7,606 bases of DNA from an uncultured Porphyromonas sp. (GTDB lineage: Bacteria > Bacteroidota > Bacteroidia > Bacteroidales > Porphyromonadaceae): contig CAMXXM010000061.1 in assembly GCA_947253195.1 (NCBI GenBank), positions 1 to 7,606 of the forward strand, written 5' to 3'. Position numbers and translations under genes: made by a program. A model generated the notes under the pieces. The model was not told where the DNA came from. It worked only from the letters and a program-made list of their open reading frames with translations, and did not search any database. Position 1 is the first letter of the stretch. Every line of letters starts with the position of its first letter. Shown piece after piece: positions 1-5,419 of the stretch.

Positions 1-27
1 CTTTTCATCTTGATTGGTTAGTTAGAA

Positions 28-216
28 ATGGTGAAACAAAAAATAACAACAAAAATATTCAGTAAAAGCGAGGATCTCAGGCAACTGCCACTAAGCAGAC
101 CTAAAGAAGAGCAACCCAACGTGCAGAGCCGTAACGAATCCTCATATGATGGTGTATGCCTGTCACACATAACCGATCCGCTCACACTTGAGTACGGACC
201 TAAAGACTGCCCGTAA
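28..216 (+). CDS. Doubtful small ORF, hypothetical protein (62 aa)
   Basis: I do not recognise this protein. The ORF begins with ATG followed by an A-rich, Lys/Thr-rich start (MVKQKITTKIFSKSEDL), which resembles the A-rich first codons of many Bacteroidota genes, and it ends with two adjacent stops (TAA TAG). It has no signal peptide, membrane segment or known motif. It is convergent with the peptidase gene and overlaps its 3' end by 17 bases, so the last residues are antisense to coding sequence. Only 27 bases lie upstream in the window, so no promoter can be judged. The stretch 1-199 is more A/T-rich than the rest of the window and shows no convincing terminator for the minus-strand peptidase gene. 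It may be merely the untranslated 3' region of that gene. Confidence 0.18.
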   Translation: MVKQKITTKIFSKSEDLRQLPLSRPKEEQPNVQSRNESSYDGVCLSHITDPLTLEYGPKDCP

Positions 217-1192
217 TAGAGCCGCCATCCTGCCAGTCAACCACGCGACTGCCTCCTGAGAGATAAATAAGGATATCATCCTTATTTATTACAACCACGA
301 TCTTATAGTCCTGGACAGGGGTCTCATCAGGCTTGAGTCCCTGATCCCTAAAGAATCGTGTCAGGTCCAGCTCCTTGCGATAGATCTTACCCTTGTAGTA
401 GATCCGCAACGTCGGGATCTGCTTCTCGGTATACCGCAATGAGCGGAAGGTGTGGCGCAACTCGTGACCGGAGAGAGTGACAGGAGCCACGATGCGCCCG
501 GCTGCTCCCCGATTGGAGGGAAACTCGTGGAACGAGCGATCCTTGGAGGATCCGGAGAGGGCGGGACTCACCATCTCTGCCGATGAGACAAGCAGGAGAG
601 GAACACGCTCCCGAAGGGCATAGGCAACCTCCACACCAGCAGTAAAGCACATATCAAAGAGAAGATAATCGACCCGGTCCGCCGGCAGGATCTCTCCCAG
701 TAGCTCCGGACTCATCTCCCGTCCGTTGTCAGAGAGCAGCCCGCGCGGCTCGGCAAGCATTCCCTCAGGAAGCCAGCCGGTGCCGTGACTAAAGAGCACT
801 ATACTCATATGGGCTGCGGGATGAGACTGTCGCATCACGTCGGCAAGAACGGTCCGCCATAGTTCCTCTGAGGTGGTGTCGGTCAGGTATGGATAGGAGG
901 CGAGCGTGCGGTAGTGCTTTCCGTCTGTGTCATCACAGACGAGGCGAAGGAGCCGTGGGGCGTTGATTGATGGTCGATCCTCGAGTACGAAGAGAGGACC
1001 CATCATGGGCGTCCAGCCCTGCATGAGGGCATCCAAGCGCCAACTCACCTCCTCCGCAAGGTTGTTGTCCCCTGCCAGTACGACCAGCACCACGCGCTTG
1101 GGGGGAACCGGATCCGGCAAACGCTCCACAGACCCGACGCAACCGGCGAGCGCCAAGAGAATGAGAAACAATAGATACCGAGGTCTGCACAT
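200..1192 (-). CDS. Clostripain-family (C11) cysteine peptidase, predicted lipoprotein
   Basis: Predicted secreted cysteine endopeptidase of 330 aa in clan CD. The N-terminus MCRPRYLLFLILLALAGC is a short lipoprotein signal with lipobox LAGC and lipidation at Cys18, so the mature protein should be anchored in the envelope. The motif VVLAGDNNL (about residues 34-45) is the start of the C11 fold. IVLFSHGTGW carries the likely catalytic His136, and LLFDMCFTAGVE carries the likely catalytic Cys182. C11 enzymes normally cut after Arg or Lys and often activate themselves. The substrate cannot be told from sequence. The C-terminal third (about residues 200-330) matches nothing I recognise. An in-frame TTG at 1231 could extend the ORF by 13 residues, but it lies inside the candidate -7 promoter box and would put residues in front of the signal peptide, so I chose the ATG at 1192. 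The gene appears to be transcribed alone. Confidence 0.8.
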   Translation of the reverse strand: MCRPRYLLFLILLALAGCVGSVERLPDPVPPKRVVLVVLAGDNNLAEEVSWRLDALMQGWTPMMGPLFVLEDRPSINAPRLLRLVCDDTDGKHYRTLASYPYLTDTTSEELWRTVLADVMRQSHPAAHMSIVLFSHGTGWLPEGMLAEPRGLLSDNGREMSPELLGEILPADRVDYLLFDMCFTAGVEVAYALRERVPLLLVSSAEMVSPALSGSSKDRSFHEFPSNRGAAGRIVAPVTLSGHELRHTFRSLRYTEKQIPTLRIYYKGKIYRKELDLTRFFRDQGLKPDETPVQDYKIVVVINKDDILIYLSGGSRVVDWQDGGSITGSL

Positions 1193-1228
1193 AGACTGAT
1201 ACGAGTGGTCCAACCCACCCTTCTGCCA

Positions 1229-1236
1229 CAAAGTTA
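1229..1236 (-). promoter_or_regulatory. Candidate -7 box (TAACTTTG) for the C11 peptidase gene
   Basis: Read on the minus strand this is TAACTTTG, a full match to the Bacteroidota -7 consensus TAnnTTTG. It would place the transcript start near 1222 and leave a leader of about 30 bases before the ATG at 1192. I see no convincing TTTG-type -33 element about 20 bases upstream. The 8-bp match with four unspecified or weak positions can occur by chance, but its position in front of the gene fits. Confidence 0.45.
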
Positions 1237-1323
1237 ATAAAACCCTCCGATAGGGGTGGGGTAGTCGGCTGTTTCGCCCAAGATCGAAGAGCCATAGCCT
1301 CGAATGGCCCGGGTTACAGCTAA

Positions 1324-1357
1324 GGGACAGGTACCCCTACGGGGTGCACTGCGTCCC
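1324..1357. other. Nested stem-loop in intergenic region
   Basis: GTACCCC at 1331-1337 pairs with GGGGTGC at 1341-1347 (7 pairs, one of them G-T) around a TAC loop. An outer stem, GGGAC at 1324-1328 with GTCCC at 1353-1357, is separated from it by an asymmetric internal loop (AG against ACTGC). Neither strand has a T-run directly after it, so it does not look like an intrinsic terminator. Function unknown. Confidence 0.5.
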
Positions 1358-1399
1358 GTCCGGCTCACCCGCTGGTCTTTCGCCTTTCGCACCATCCGA

Positions 1400-1421
1400 C
1401 TTGTCCGAATCGTCGGACAAG
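1400..1421. repeat. Perfect 9-bp-stem palindrome (CTTGTCCGA / TCGGACAAG)
   Basis: CTTGTCCGA at 1400-1408 and TCGGACAAG at 1413-1421 are exact reverse complements around an ATCG loop. It would form a stable hairpin in RNA from either strand. No T-run follows on either side, so a classical intrinsic terminator is unlikely. It could be a small interspersed palindrome, a protein-binding site or part of a structured RNA. I see no second copy in this window. Confidence 0.7.
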
Positions 1422-1526
1422 ATAGCGTGTCTCAGGGGAGGGGCGATATACTTCCCCCTATCAGAGAAAAATCTATTACCAGTATTAGTGAGGGACTCCC
1501 CAAGCCATTATCAGAGAGGGACTTAG

Positions 1527-1551
1527 GACAGCCGTCCGAAGAGACGCTGTC
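1527..1551 (-). terminator. Weak hairpin overlapping the stop codon of the S4 gene
   Basis: GACAG at 1527-1531 pairs with CTGTC at 1547-1551. After one bulged C (1532), CGTC at 1533-1536 pairs with GACG at 1543-1546 around a 6-base loop. It starts inside the TGA stop of the S4-domain gene and is well placed to mark the transcript end, but no T-run follows. It may stabilise the mRNA end rather than terminate it. Confidence 0.3.
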
Positions 1552-2062
1552 AGTCGTCCCAGAAGCCGAGGTCGTCGAGCATCTCCTGCTCATCGCGCTC
1601 CAGCTGGTCGAGGTCGTCCGCCTCTTCCTCTGCAGCATCCTCTCGCAGCTCGGGATCGTCGTCATCGAGCCAGTCGGGGATGTACTGCGTTGGGTCCATG
1701 AATTGCTCGAGATCGCGCCGCTCCTTCTTCGTCGGGCGACCGGTGCCGCGCGCCCGCCCCTGGCGATAAGCGGCCTGCATGGTCTCGAGGATCTCGTACT
1801 CGCTCCTTGGGGTGACGTTCTTGAGATACTCGGGCACCAGCTTGGCTCCCACGCGAGCCTTGGGGAGCCCCACCACCTCGAAGGAGAAGGTCATCGGCGG
1901 CTTCTTCACCTCGATGCGATCGCCCACCCTCACCTTGGAGGCGGGCTTGAGGGAGACGCCATCGCGGGTGACACGATTGATCTTGCACGCCTTGGCGGCT
2001 ATGGAGCGGGTCTTGAAGACTCGGGCACCCCAGAGCCAGCGGTCCATACGTAGGTCTTCCAT
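1550..2062 (-). CDS. Hsp15-like S4-domain RNA-binding protein with acidic tail
   Basis: 170-aa RNA-binding protein. The N-terminal S4 domain (about residues 5-65) shows the typical RMDRWLWGARVFKTRSIAAK start and the later PASKVRVGDRIEVKK strand, closest in pattern to E. coli Hsp15 (HslR). Hsp15 binds free 50S subunits that still carry a nascent chain and helps recycle them. Residues 65-132 are basic to mixed (VGLPKARVGAKLVPEYL, then TKKERRDLEQFMDP). Residues 133-170 are extremely acidic, with 21 Asp or Glu in 38 residues, making the protein longer than the 133-aa E. coli Hsp15. Translation probably starts at the ATG at 2062; a second ATG five codons on (2047) is also possible and would keep the whole S4 domain. 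It lies 18 bases after pth and is likely co-transcribed with it, which fits a role in rescuing stalled translation. Confidence 0.86.
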   Translation of the reverse strand: MEDLRMDRWLWGARVFKTRSIAAKACKINRVTRDGVSLKPASKVRVGDRIEVKKPPMTFSFEVVGLPKARVGAKLVPEYLKNVTPRSEYEILETMQAAYRQGRARGTGRPTKKERRDLEQFMDPTQYIPDWLDDDDPELREDAAEEEADDLDQLERDEQEMLDDLGFWDD

Positions 2063-2080
2063 GGGTCAATTTTTTCTCTC

Positions 2081-2692
2081 TTAGTGATGATGGCTCTTCT
2101 TGTGCGTCTCGTCCTTGGTGCGGGCGTTGTAGACATTCATCGTCCGCTCGATGCCCTGCAGGGCAAAGCTGCGGATCACCTCGGCGGCGAGGATGGCGAG
2201 GTTGGGCCACTGAGCCTCCTCCTCTTCGTCAAAGGAGCCGAGGACATAGTCGATCTGCCCCCCCTTGGCGTAGTGGGAGCCGATGCCAAATCGGAGACGG
2301 GCGTACTTCGCACTCCCCAGCGTTGCCTCGATGTGCTTCAGACCGTTATGCCCGCCGGAGCTACCCTGAGCGCGGATGCGAAATTCGCCAAAGGGGATAT
2401 TCAGGTCATCGACGACGACGAAGAGGTTCTCCTGCGGGATATTCTCCTTCTTCATCCAGTAGCGGACGGCATCACCGCTGAGATTGACGTAGGTGGAGGG
2501 CTTGAGGAGGATGAGGATCTTATTCTTGACCCTCATCTGGGCAACCATGCCGTAGCGCTTGTCCTCAAAGGCGACACCCCCCTCCTCCGCCAGCGCACTG
2601 AGGACGCGGAAGCCGGCGTTGTGTCGCGTATCACGGTACTCGGGACCGGGATTGCCGATCCCCACGATCAGGTATTTGCTTGACTCACTCAT
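2081..2692 (-). CDS. pth: Peptidyl-tRNA hydrolase
   Basis: 203-aa cytoplasmic enzyme that cleaves the ester bond of peptidyl-tRNAs dropped from ribosomes, freeing tRNA and peptide; normally essential. The start [12 protein letters not shown] and TRHNAGF motif are classic. By alignment with the E. coli enzyme (194 aa), the key residues are Asn14, catalytic His24, Asn70 (in YVNLSG), Asp95 ([10 protein letters not shown]) and Asn116 (GGHNGLK), all present. The ATG at 2692 gives the normal N-terminus, four residues before the first conserved strand, and no closer alternative fits. It overlaps the 3' end of the DUF3109 gene by 8 bases, implying translational coupling, and is followed 18 bases later by the S4-domain gene. 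The C-terminus ends in a lysine- and histidine-rich tail (ETHKKSHHH) beyond the usual family end. Confidence 0.97.
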   Translation of the reverse strand: MSESSKYLIVGIGNPGPEYRDTRHNAGFRVLSALAEEGGVAFEDKRYGMVAQMRVKNKILILLKPSTYVNLSGDAVRYWMKKENIPQENLFVVVDDLNIPFGEFRIRAQGSSGGHNGLKHIEATLGSAKYARLRFGIGSHYAKGGQIDYVLGSFDEEEEAQWPNLAILAAEVIRSFALQGIERTMNVYNARTKDETHKKSHHH

Positions 2693-3290
2693 GACTTGAT
2701 AGATAATGATCTGCCACCTCCTCCAGCCGGCTGTACCACTCGGCTCCGTAGGCGCGCACCAGTGCGGAGCGGACGAAGCGGTAGATCCGGATCCCCTCTC
2801 GTCGTCCCCGAGCCACCGCCGCATCGCAGAGTGGCGACCAGACGTCGTAGTAGAGGATCGTCCGCCCGGCATCGGTCCGCCGGATGCGCACGGGGTAGAG
2901 ATGGCAGGAGATCGGCTTGTAGAAGAGCGACTGCGACCCCTCGGTGAAGCACTTCTCAAAGGCACAGCGGCAACACTCGCCCTCCTTATTGCAGGTAAAG
3001 ACGCACCGTCCGCCGTCGACGATCATCGTCGCCCAAGCTCCCGGGGCAGGGCTGTAGAGCACACCATGGGCCGTCATATAGTCGACATTGGCGGGCGGGA
3101 TGGTGTCGATCACCCGGGGTAGTGCCTCCAGGAGGAGCTCTCTCTCCTCCTCCGCGACGGGAGCGCCTTCCACGCCCTCCACGCAGCAGGCGCCCCGGCA
3201 GACCTCGAGGTCACACGCGAAGTACTCGGTGATGACCTCCGGACTGACGAGGATCTCTCCCACCTCGAGGTATTTACTCTTCTTTGCCAT
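2685..3290 (-). CDS. DUF3109 family cysteine-rich protein
   Basis: 201-aa protein of a family widespread in Bacteroidota and without a settled function. It has 12 cysteines arranged in clusters: Cys26, 31, 35 and 36 ([11 protein letters not shown]), then Cys96, 100, 106, 107, 109 and 114 ([14 protein letters not shown]), then Cys129 (SCHLYP) and Cys155 (PLCD). The CxxxxCxxxCC pattern resembles the zinc- or iron-chelating CxxxCC (UPF0153/YkgJ) proteins, so metal or Fe-S binding is a reasonable inference, not shown. It has no signal peptide or membrane helix and is probably cytoplasmic. The start [20 protein letters not shown] fits the usual family N-terminus. The ATG is immediately preceded by a six-T run that belongs to a terminator-like hairpin, with no ribosome-binding sequence. 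The 3' end overlaps pth by 8 bases, so both are likely translated from one message. Confidence 0.9.
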   Translation of the reverse strand: MAKKSKYLEVGEILVSPEVITEYFACDLEVCRGACCVEGVEGAPVAEEERELLLEALPRVIDTIPPANVDYMTAHGVLYSPAPGAWATMIVDGGRCVFTCNKEGECCRCAFEKCFTEGSQSLFYKPISCHLYPVRIRRTDAGRTILYYDVWSPLCDAAVARGRREGIRIYRFVRSALVRAYGAEWYSRLEEVADHYLSSHE

Positions 3291-3337
3291 AAAAAATGGA
3301 GAGCCATCCCTACCATGCCGGCACGGGGTGACTCTCC
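3291..3337 (-). terminator. Intrinsic terminator-like hairpin after rplY, touching the next start codon
   Basis: Read on the minus strand, GGAGAG (3337-3332) pairs with CTCTCC (3303-3298). After one mismatch (3304/3331), six more pairs form between 3305-3310 and 3325-3330, one of them G-T. The loop contains the palindrome TGCCGGCA. One A and then six Ts (3296-3291) follow, as in a Rho-independent terminator. It lies 61 bases after the rplY stop. The last T is directly adjacent to the ATG of the DUF3109 gene, so read-through or a conditional fold could control that gene. Confidence 0.7.
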
Positions 3338-3344
3338 TTGGATC

Positions 3345-3372
3345 ATACTACCCGTCGGCTCCTGCAAGTCAA
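3345..3372 (-). promoter_or_regulatory. Possible promoter for DUF3109-pth-S4 (TTGACT, 16 bases, TAGTAT)
   Basis: On the minus strand TTGACT (3372-3367) is followed after 16 bases by TAGTAT (3350-3345). This resembles an E. coli-type sigma-70 promoter rather than the Bacteroidota TTTG / TAnnTTTG type, so it may be coincidental. If active, transcription would begin near 3338, exactly in front of the terminator-like hairpin, and the leader would be almost only that hairpin. No TAnnTTTG box is visible between rplY and the DUF3109 gene. Confidence 0.3.
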
Positions 3373-3398
3373 GTGCGGGAGTGAGGGGCGTAGGTAGC

Positions 3399-4046
3399 TT
3401 ACTCTGCGGAGTCCTCAGCAGCCTCCTCGGCCGGAGCCTCGGGAGCAGCAGGTGCTGCAGCCTCCTCCTCAGCCTCCATCTGAGCAGCCATGGCGGCCAT
3501 CTCACGGGAGGACTTGATGGTGGCGACGACGGCGTTGCCGGCGTTGAGCAGCTCGAGGTTGTCGAAGCTCAGACTACGTACCTGGATCGGCTGGTCGACA
3601 CCCATATTGGTGATGTCGATGTGGAGACGATCGGGGATGTTCTTATAGAGACCCTTGACCTTGAGGTAGCGCATACGAGTGATCAGCGTACCACCGGCAC
3701 GGACACCCTTGGCAAATCCATCGAGGACGATGGGCATATTGACCACGATAGGCTTATCCTCAGAGATCTGGAGGAGGTCAATGTGCAGCACCTCGTCGGT
3801 GACGGGGTGGAACTGCAGGTCCTGCACGATGCACATCACCTTGTCGCCACCCTCTACAGAGAGCTCGACCGTGTGCACATCGGGGGAGTAGATCAGGTTG
3901 CGCACATCCTTCTTGGATACGAGGAGGCTCTGATTCTTCTCACCACCATAGATCTCTACGGGGATCAGACCCTGGCGACGCTGGTCGCGGGTCGCCTTCT
4001 TGCCCACCTCCTTGCGGAGAGTGGCACTGAGACTGTACGTCTTCAT
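3399..4046 (-). CDS. rplY: 50S ribosomal protein L25 (Ctc/TL5 form)
   Basis: 215-aa ribosomal protein that binds 5S rRNA in the 50S subunit. The N-terminal L25 domain (about residues 1-90) begins MKTYSLSATLRKEVGKKATR and includes GLIPVEIYGG and VMCIVQDLQFHPVTDEVLHIDLLQI, all diagnostic. The second, beta-rich CTC domain (about 95-180) carries GVRAGGTLITRMRYLKVKGL and IPDRLHIDITNMGVDQPI. This makes it the long two-domain form, not the short E. coli L25 of 94 aa. Residues 183-215 are a low-complexity Ala/Glu/Pro tail, common in long Ctc proteins. It has its own probable promoter and leader and is separated from galK by a terminator. A terminator-like hairpin follows, so the DUF3109-pth-S4 group downstream may be reached only by read-through or by its own promoter. 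Confidence 0.96.
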   Translation of the reverse strand: MKTYSLSATLRKEVGKKATRDQRRQGLIPVEIYGGEKNQSLLVSKKDVRNLIYSPDVHTVELSVEGGDKVMCIVQDLQFHPVTDEVLHIDLLQISEDKPIVVNMPIVLDGFAKGVRAGGTLITRMRYLKVKGLYKNIPDRLHIDITNMGVDQPIQVRSLSFDNLELLNAGNAVVATIKSSREMAAMAAQMEAEEEAAAPAAPEAPAEEAAEDSAE

Positions 4047-4071
4047 ACTTGCTTATTAGTTGTGTTACTCA

Positions 4072-4128
4072 AAATTAGCTCTTCCTAATTTCCCATCACA
4101 CCTTGATAGGCCTTTTCCATAAGAAAAG
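4072..4128 (-). promoter_or_regulatory. rplY leader with two perfect hairpins
   Basis: Two clean stem-loops lie between the candidate -7 box and the rplY start. The first is a 6-bp stem (4112-4117 with 4123-4128, 5-base loop), close to the expected transcript start. The second is a 7-bp stem, AAATTAG at 4072-4078 with CTAATTT at 4085-4091, with a 6-base loop, 25 bases before the ATG. Neither is followed by a full T-run in the minus direction, so they are more likely leader structures than terminators. Ribosomal protein genes are often controlled through such leaders, but no known L25 motif is recognised here. Confidence 0.35.
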
Positions 4129-4132
4129 CATG

Positions 4133-4140
4133 CAAAGATA
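4133..4140 (-). promoter_or_regulatory. Candidate -7 box (TATCTTTG) for rplY
   Basis: On the minus strand this reads TATCTTTG, an exact match to the Bacteroidota -7 consensus TAnnTTTG. It sits between the galK terminator and rplY, with the transcript start expected near 4126 and a leader of about 80 bases. No clear -33 TTTG is seen 19-21 bases upstream. Confidence 0.5.
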
Positions 4141-4185
4141 CTGATTTCCTCTCACATAACGATCCCCGGCTCCTTTTTTGGGGGC

Positions 4186-4219
4186 AAAAAAAGAGAGAGA
4201 GCCCGGGTAGGACTCTCTC
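4186..4219 (-). terminator. Intrinsic terminator of the galactose operon
   Basis: On the minus strand GAGAGAG (4219-4213) pairs with CTCTCTC (4201-4195) around an 11-base loop. Two bases later a run of seven Ts follows (4192-4186). It begins 27 bases after the galK stop. The T-run could alternatively pair with the A-run encoded by TTTTTT further downstream (about 4174-4179); this would compete with termination but is probably incidental. Confidence 0.8.
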
Positions 4220-4246
4220 CTTGAACGAATGATCGACTCGCCGACC

Positions 4247-5413
4247 TTACTCTAAGCGGCGGGCGCCGTCACCGATGATGACGGGATAGACCTTGGGTGC
4301 GTGGCCAAACTTCTCCTCATACGCCTTGGTGGCGTGGGCGACAAAGCTGTCGTAGAGCTCCTCGCGGACGATGTTGATCGTGCAGCCGCCGAAGCCTCCG
4401 CCCATGACACGTGAACCGGTGACACCGCTGTGGAGCGCCTCGAGGACGAGGAAGTCCAGCTCCTCACAGCTCACCTCGTACTTCATCGAGAGACCCCAGT
4501 GGGTCTGGTACATCTTACGCCCCACGGTGGGGTAGTCTCCCGCCTTGAGTGCATCGGAGACCACCAGCACGCGGTCGATCTCCTCGATCACGTACTCGGC
4601 TCGGAGCGCATCCTCAGCGGAGACCTTGTCCCGGATGCTATCCAGCATGTGGAGGTCAGCGTCGCGGAGGTACTCAATCTTGCGGTCGGGGTAGGCCTCA
4701 CGGAGAGCCTTGACCACATGCTCGCAGGAGGCACGTCGCTGGTTGTAGGCACCGGAGGCGAGGTTGTGCTTCACCACCGTGTCGATCAGGACGAGGCGGT
4801 AGCCCTCAGGCTCCCAAGGGAAGTACTCGTACTCCAGCGAGCGACAGTCAAGGCGCATGATGTGCCCCTCCTTGCCGAAGACGCTGGCAAACTGGTCCAT
4901 GATCCCGCAATTGACGCCCACATAGTGGTGCTCGGTCATCTGCCCGGCGATGGCGAGGTCGAAGTCGTCCACCTTGCTGTCACCGAAGAGCTCGTTGAGC
5001 GCCCTTGCGTAGCAGCTCTCGAGGGCAGCGGAGGAGGACATGCCTGCCCCGAGCGGCACATCACCGGAGAAGGCGGTGTCGAAGCCCCTGACCGGGACTC
5101 CGAGCTTCTGCATCTCGCGGCTGAGGCCGAAGATGTAGCGCGCCCACTGCTCCTCGGGAGCGTCCTCCTCCGTGAGACCGAAGGAAGCCCTCTCGTCGAG
5201 GTCGATGGCGTAGGCATTGATGCGGTCGGTACCATTGGGACGGATCGCCGCCATGATGCCGGTATCGACGGCTCCGGGGAAGACAAAGCCTCCGTTGTAG
5301 TCGGTGTGCTCCCCGATGATATTGATGCGCCCGGGGGCGAAGTAGAGGCTCACACCATCGGTGTGGCCGAAGGTCTGCTCGAGGGCAGCTCTCACTTTTT
5401 CTCTATTTCTCAT
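4247..5413 (-). CDS. galK: Galactokinase
   Basis: 388-aa GHMP kinase that phosphorylates alpha-D-galactose with ATP to galactose-1-phosphate, the first committed step of the Leloir pathway, in the cytoplasm. The galactokinase signature PGRINIIGEHTDYNGG spans residues 27-42, with the essential Arg29 and sugar-binding Glu35, His36 and Asp38. The ATP-binding motif DVPLGAGMSSSAALE lies at 118-132. The catalytic base is Asp173 in NCGIMDQFASVFG. The third GHMP motif GSRVMGGGFGGC lies at 333-344. The length is normal for the family and all key residues are present. The ATG at 5413 places the first conserved block at the usual distance. The gene begins 6 bases after the transporter stop codon and ends at a strong terminator, so it is the last gene of the galM-transporter-galK operon. 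Confidence 0.97.
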   Translation of the reverse strand: MRNREKVRAALEQTFGHTDGVSLYFAPGRINIIGEHTDYNGGFVFPGAVDTGIMAAIRPNGTDRINAYAIDLDERASFGLTEEDAPEEQWARYIFGLSREMQKLGVPVRGFDTAFSGDVPLGAGMSSSAALESCYARALNELFGDSKVDDFDLAIAGQMTEHHYVGVNCGIMDQFASVFGKEGHIMRLDCRSLEYEYFPWEPEGYRLVLIDTVVKHNLASGAYNQRRASCEHVVKALREAYPDRKIEYLRDADLHMLDSIRDKVSAEDALRAEYVIEEIDRVLVVSDALKAGDYPTVGRKMYQTHWGLSMKYEVSCEELDFLVLEALHSGVTGSRVMGGGFGGCTINIVREELYDSFVAHATKAYEEKFGHAPKVYPVIIGDGARRLE

Positions 5414-5419
5414 AAAGAC

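Larger units (their letters stand above)
1237..1549. other. Gene-free intergenic stretch rich in inverted repeats
   Basis: This interval has no credible coding frame; the frames that run through it extend into the antisense of neighbouring genes. Several stems are visible on the plus strand. GCTGT at 1268-1272 pairs with ACAGC at 1316-1320. Inside that, TTCG at 1273-1276 pairs with CGAA at 1285-1288, and GCCAT at 1291-1295 pairs with ATGGC at 1304-1308. A nested hairpin follows at 1324-1357 and a perfect palindrome at 1400-1421. From 1441 to 1525 the sequence is more A/T-rich and carries short direct repeats: TATCAGAGA at 1459 and 1509, and GAGGGACT at 1490 and 1516. It may be an interspersed repeat, a structured RNA, or the combined 3' and 5' untranslated regions of the flanking genes. 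I cannot choose between these from one sequence. Confidence 0.5.

Noticed and set aside
1193..1231. Upstream TTG start for the C11 peptidase
   Set aside because: The TTG is part of the candidate -7 box, and the extra 13 residues would precede a complete lipoprotein signal that starts well at the ATG at 1192.
1268..1320. Cloverleaf-like arrangement resembling a tRNA
   Set aside because: The closing stem is only 5 bp. No 7-bp acceptor stem, standard D-arm or T-arm spacing, or clear anticodon loop could be placed on either strand.
1304..2053. 249-codon plus-strand frame running from the spacer through the antisense of the S4 gene
   Set aside because: Two-thirds of it is antisense to a recognised gene. 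The remainder translates the inverted-repeat region into low-complexity Arg/Leu/Val sequence.
2084..2683. 199-codon plus-strand frame opposite pth
   Set aside because: It is fully antisense to a clear pth gene with all catalytic residues and has no motif of its own.
4168..4192. Second terminator from the T-run/A-run pair beside the galK terminator
   Set aside because: The stem is mostly A-T pairs with a mismatch and has no T-run after it in the minus direction. It is probably a by-product of the adjacent homopolymer runs.
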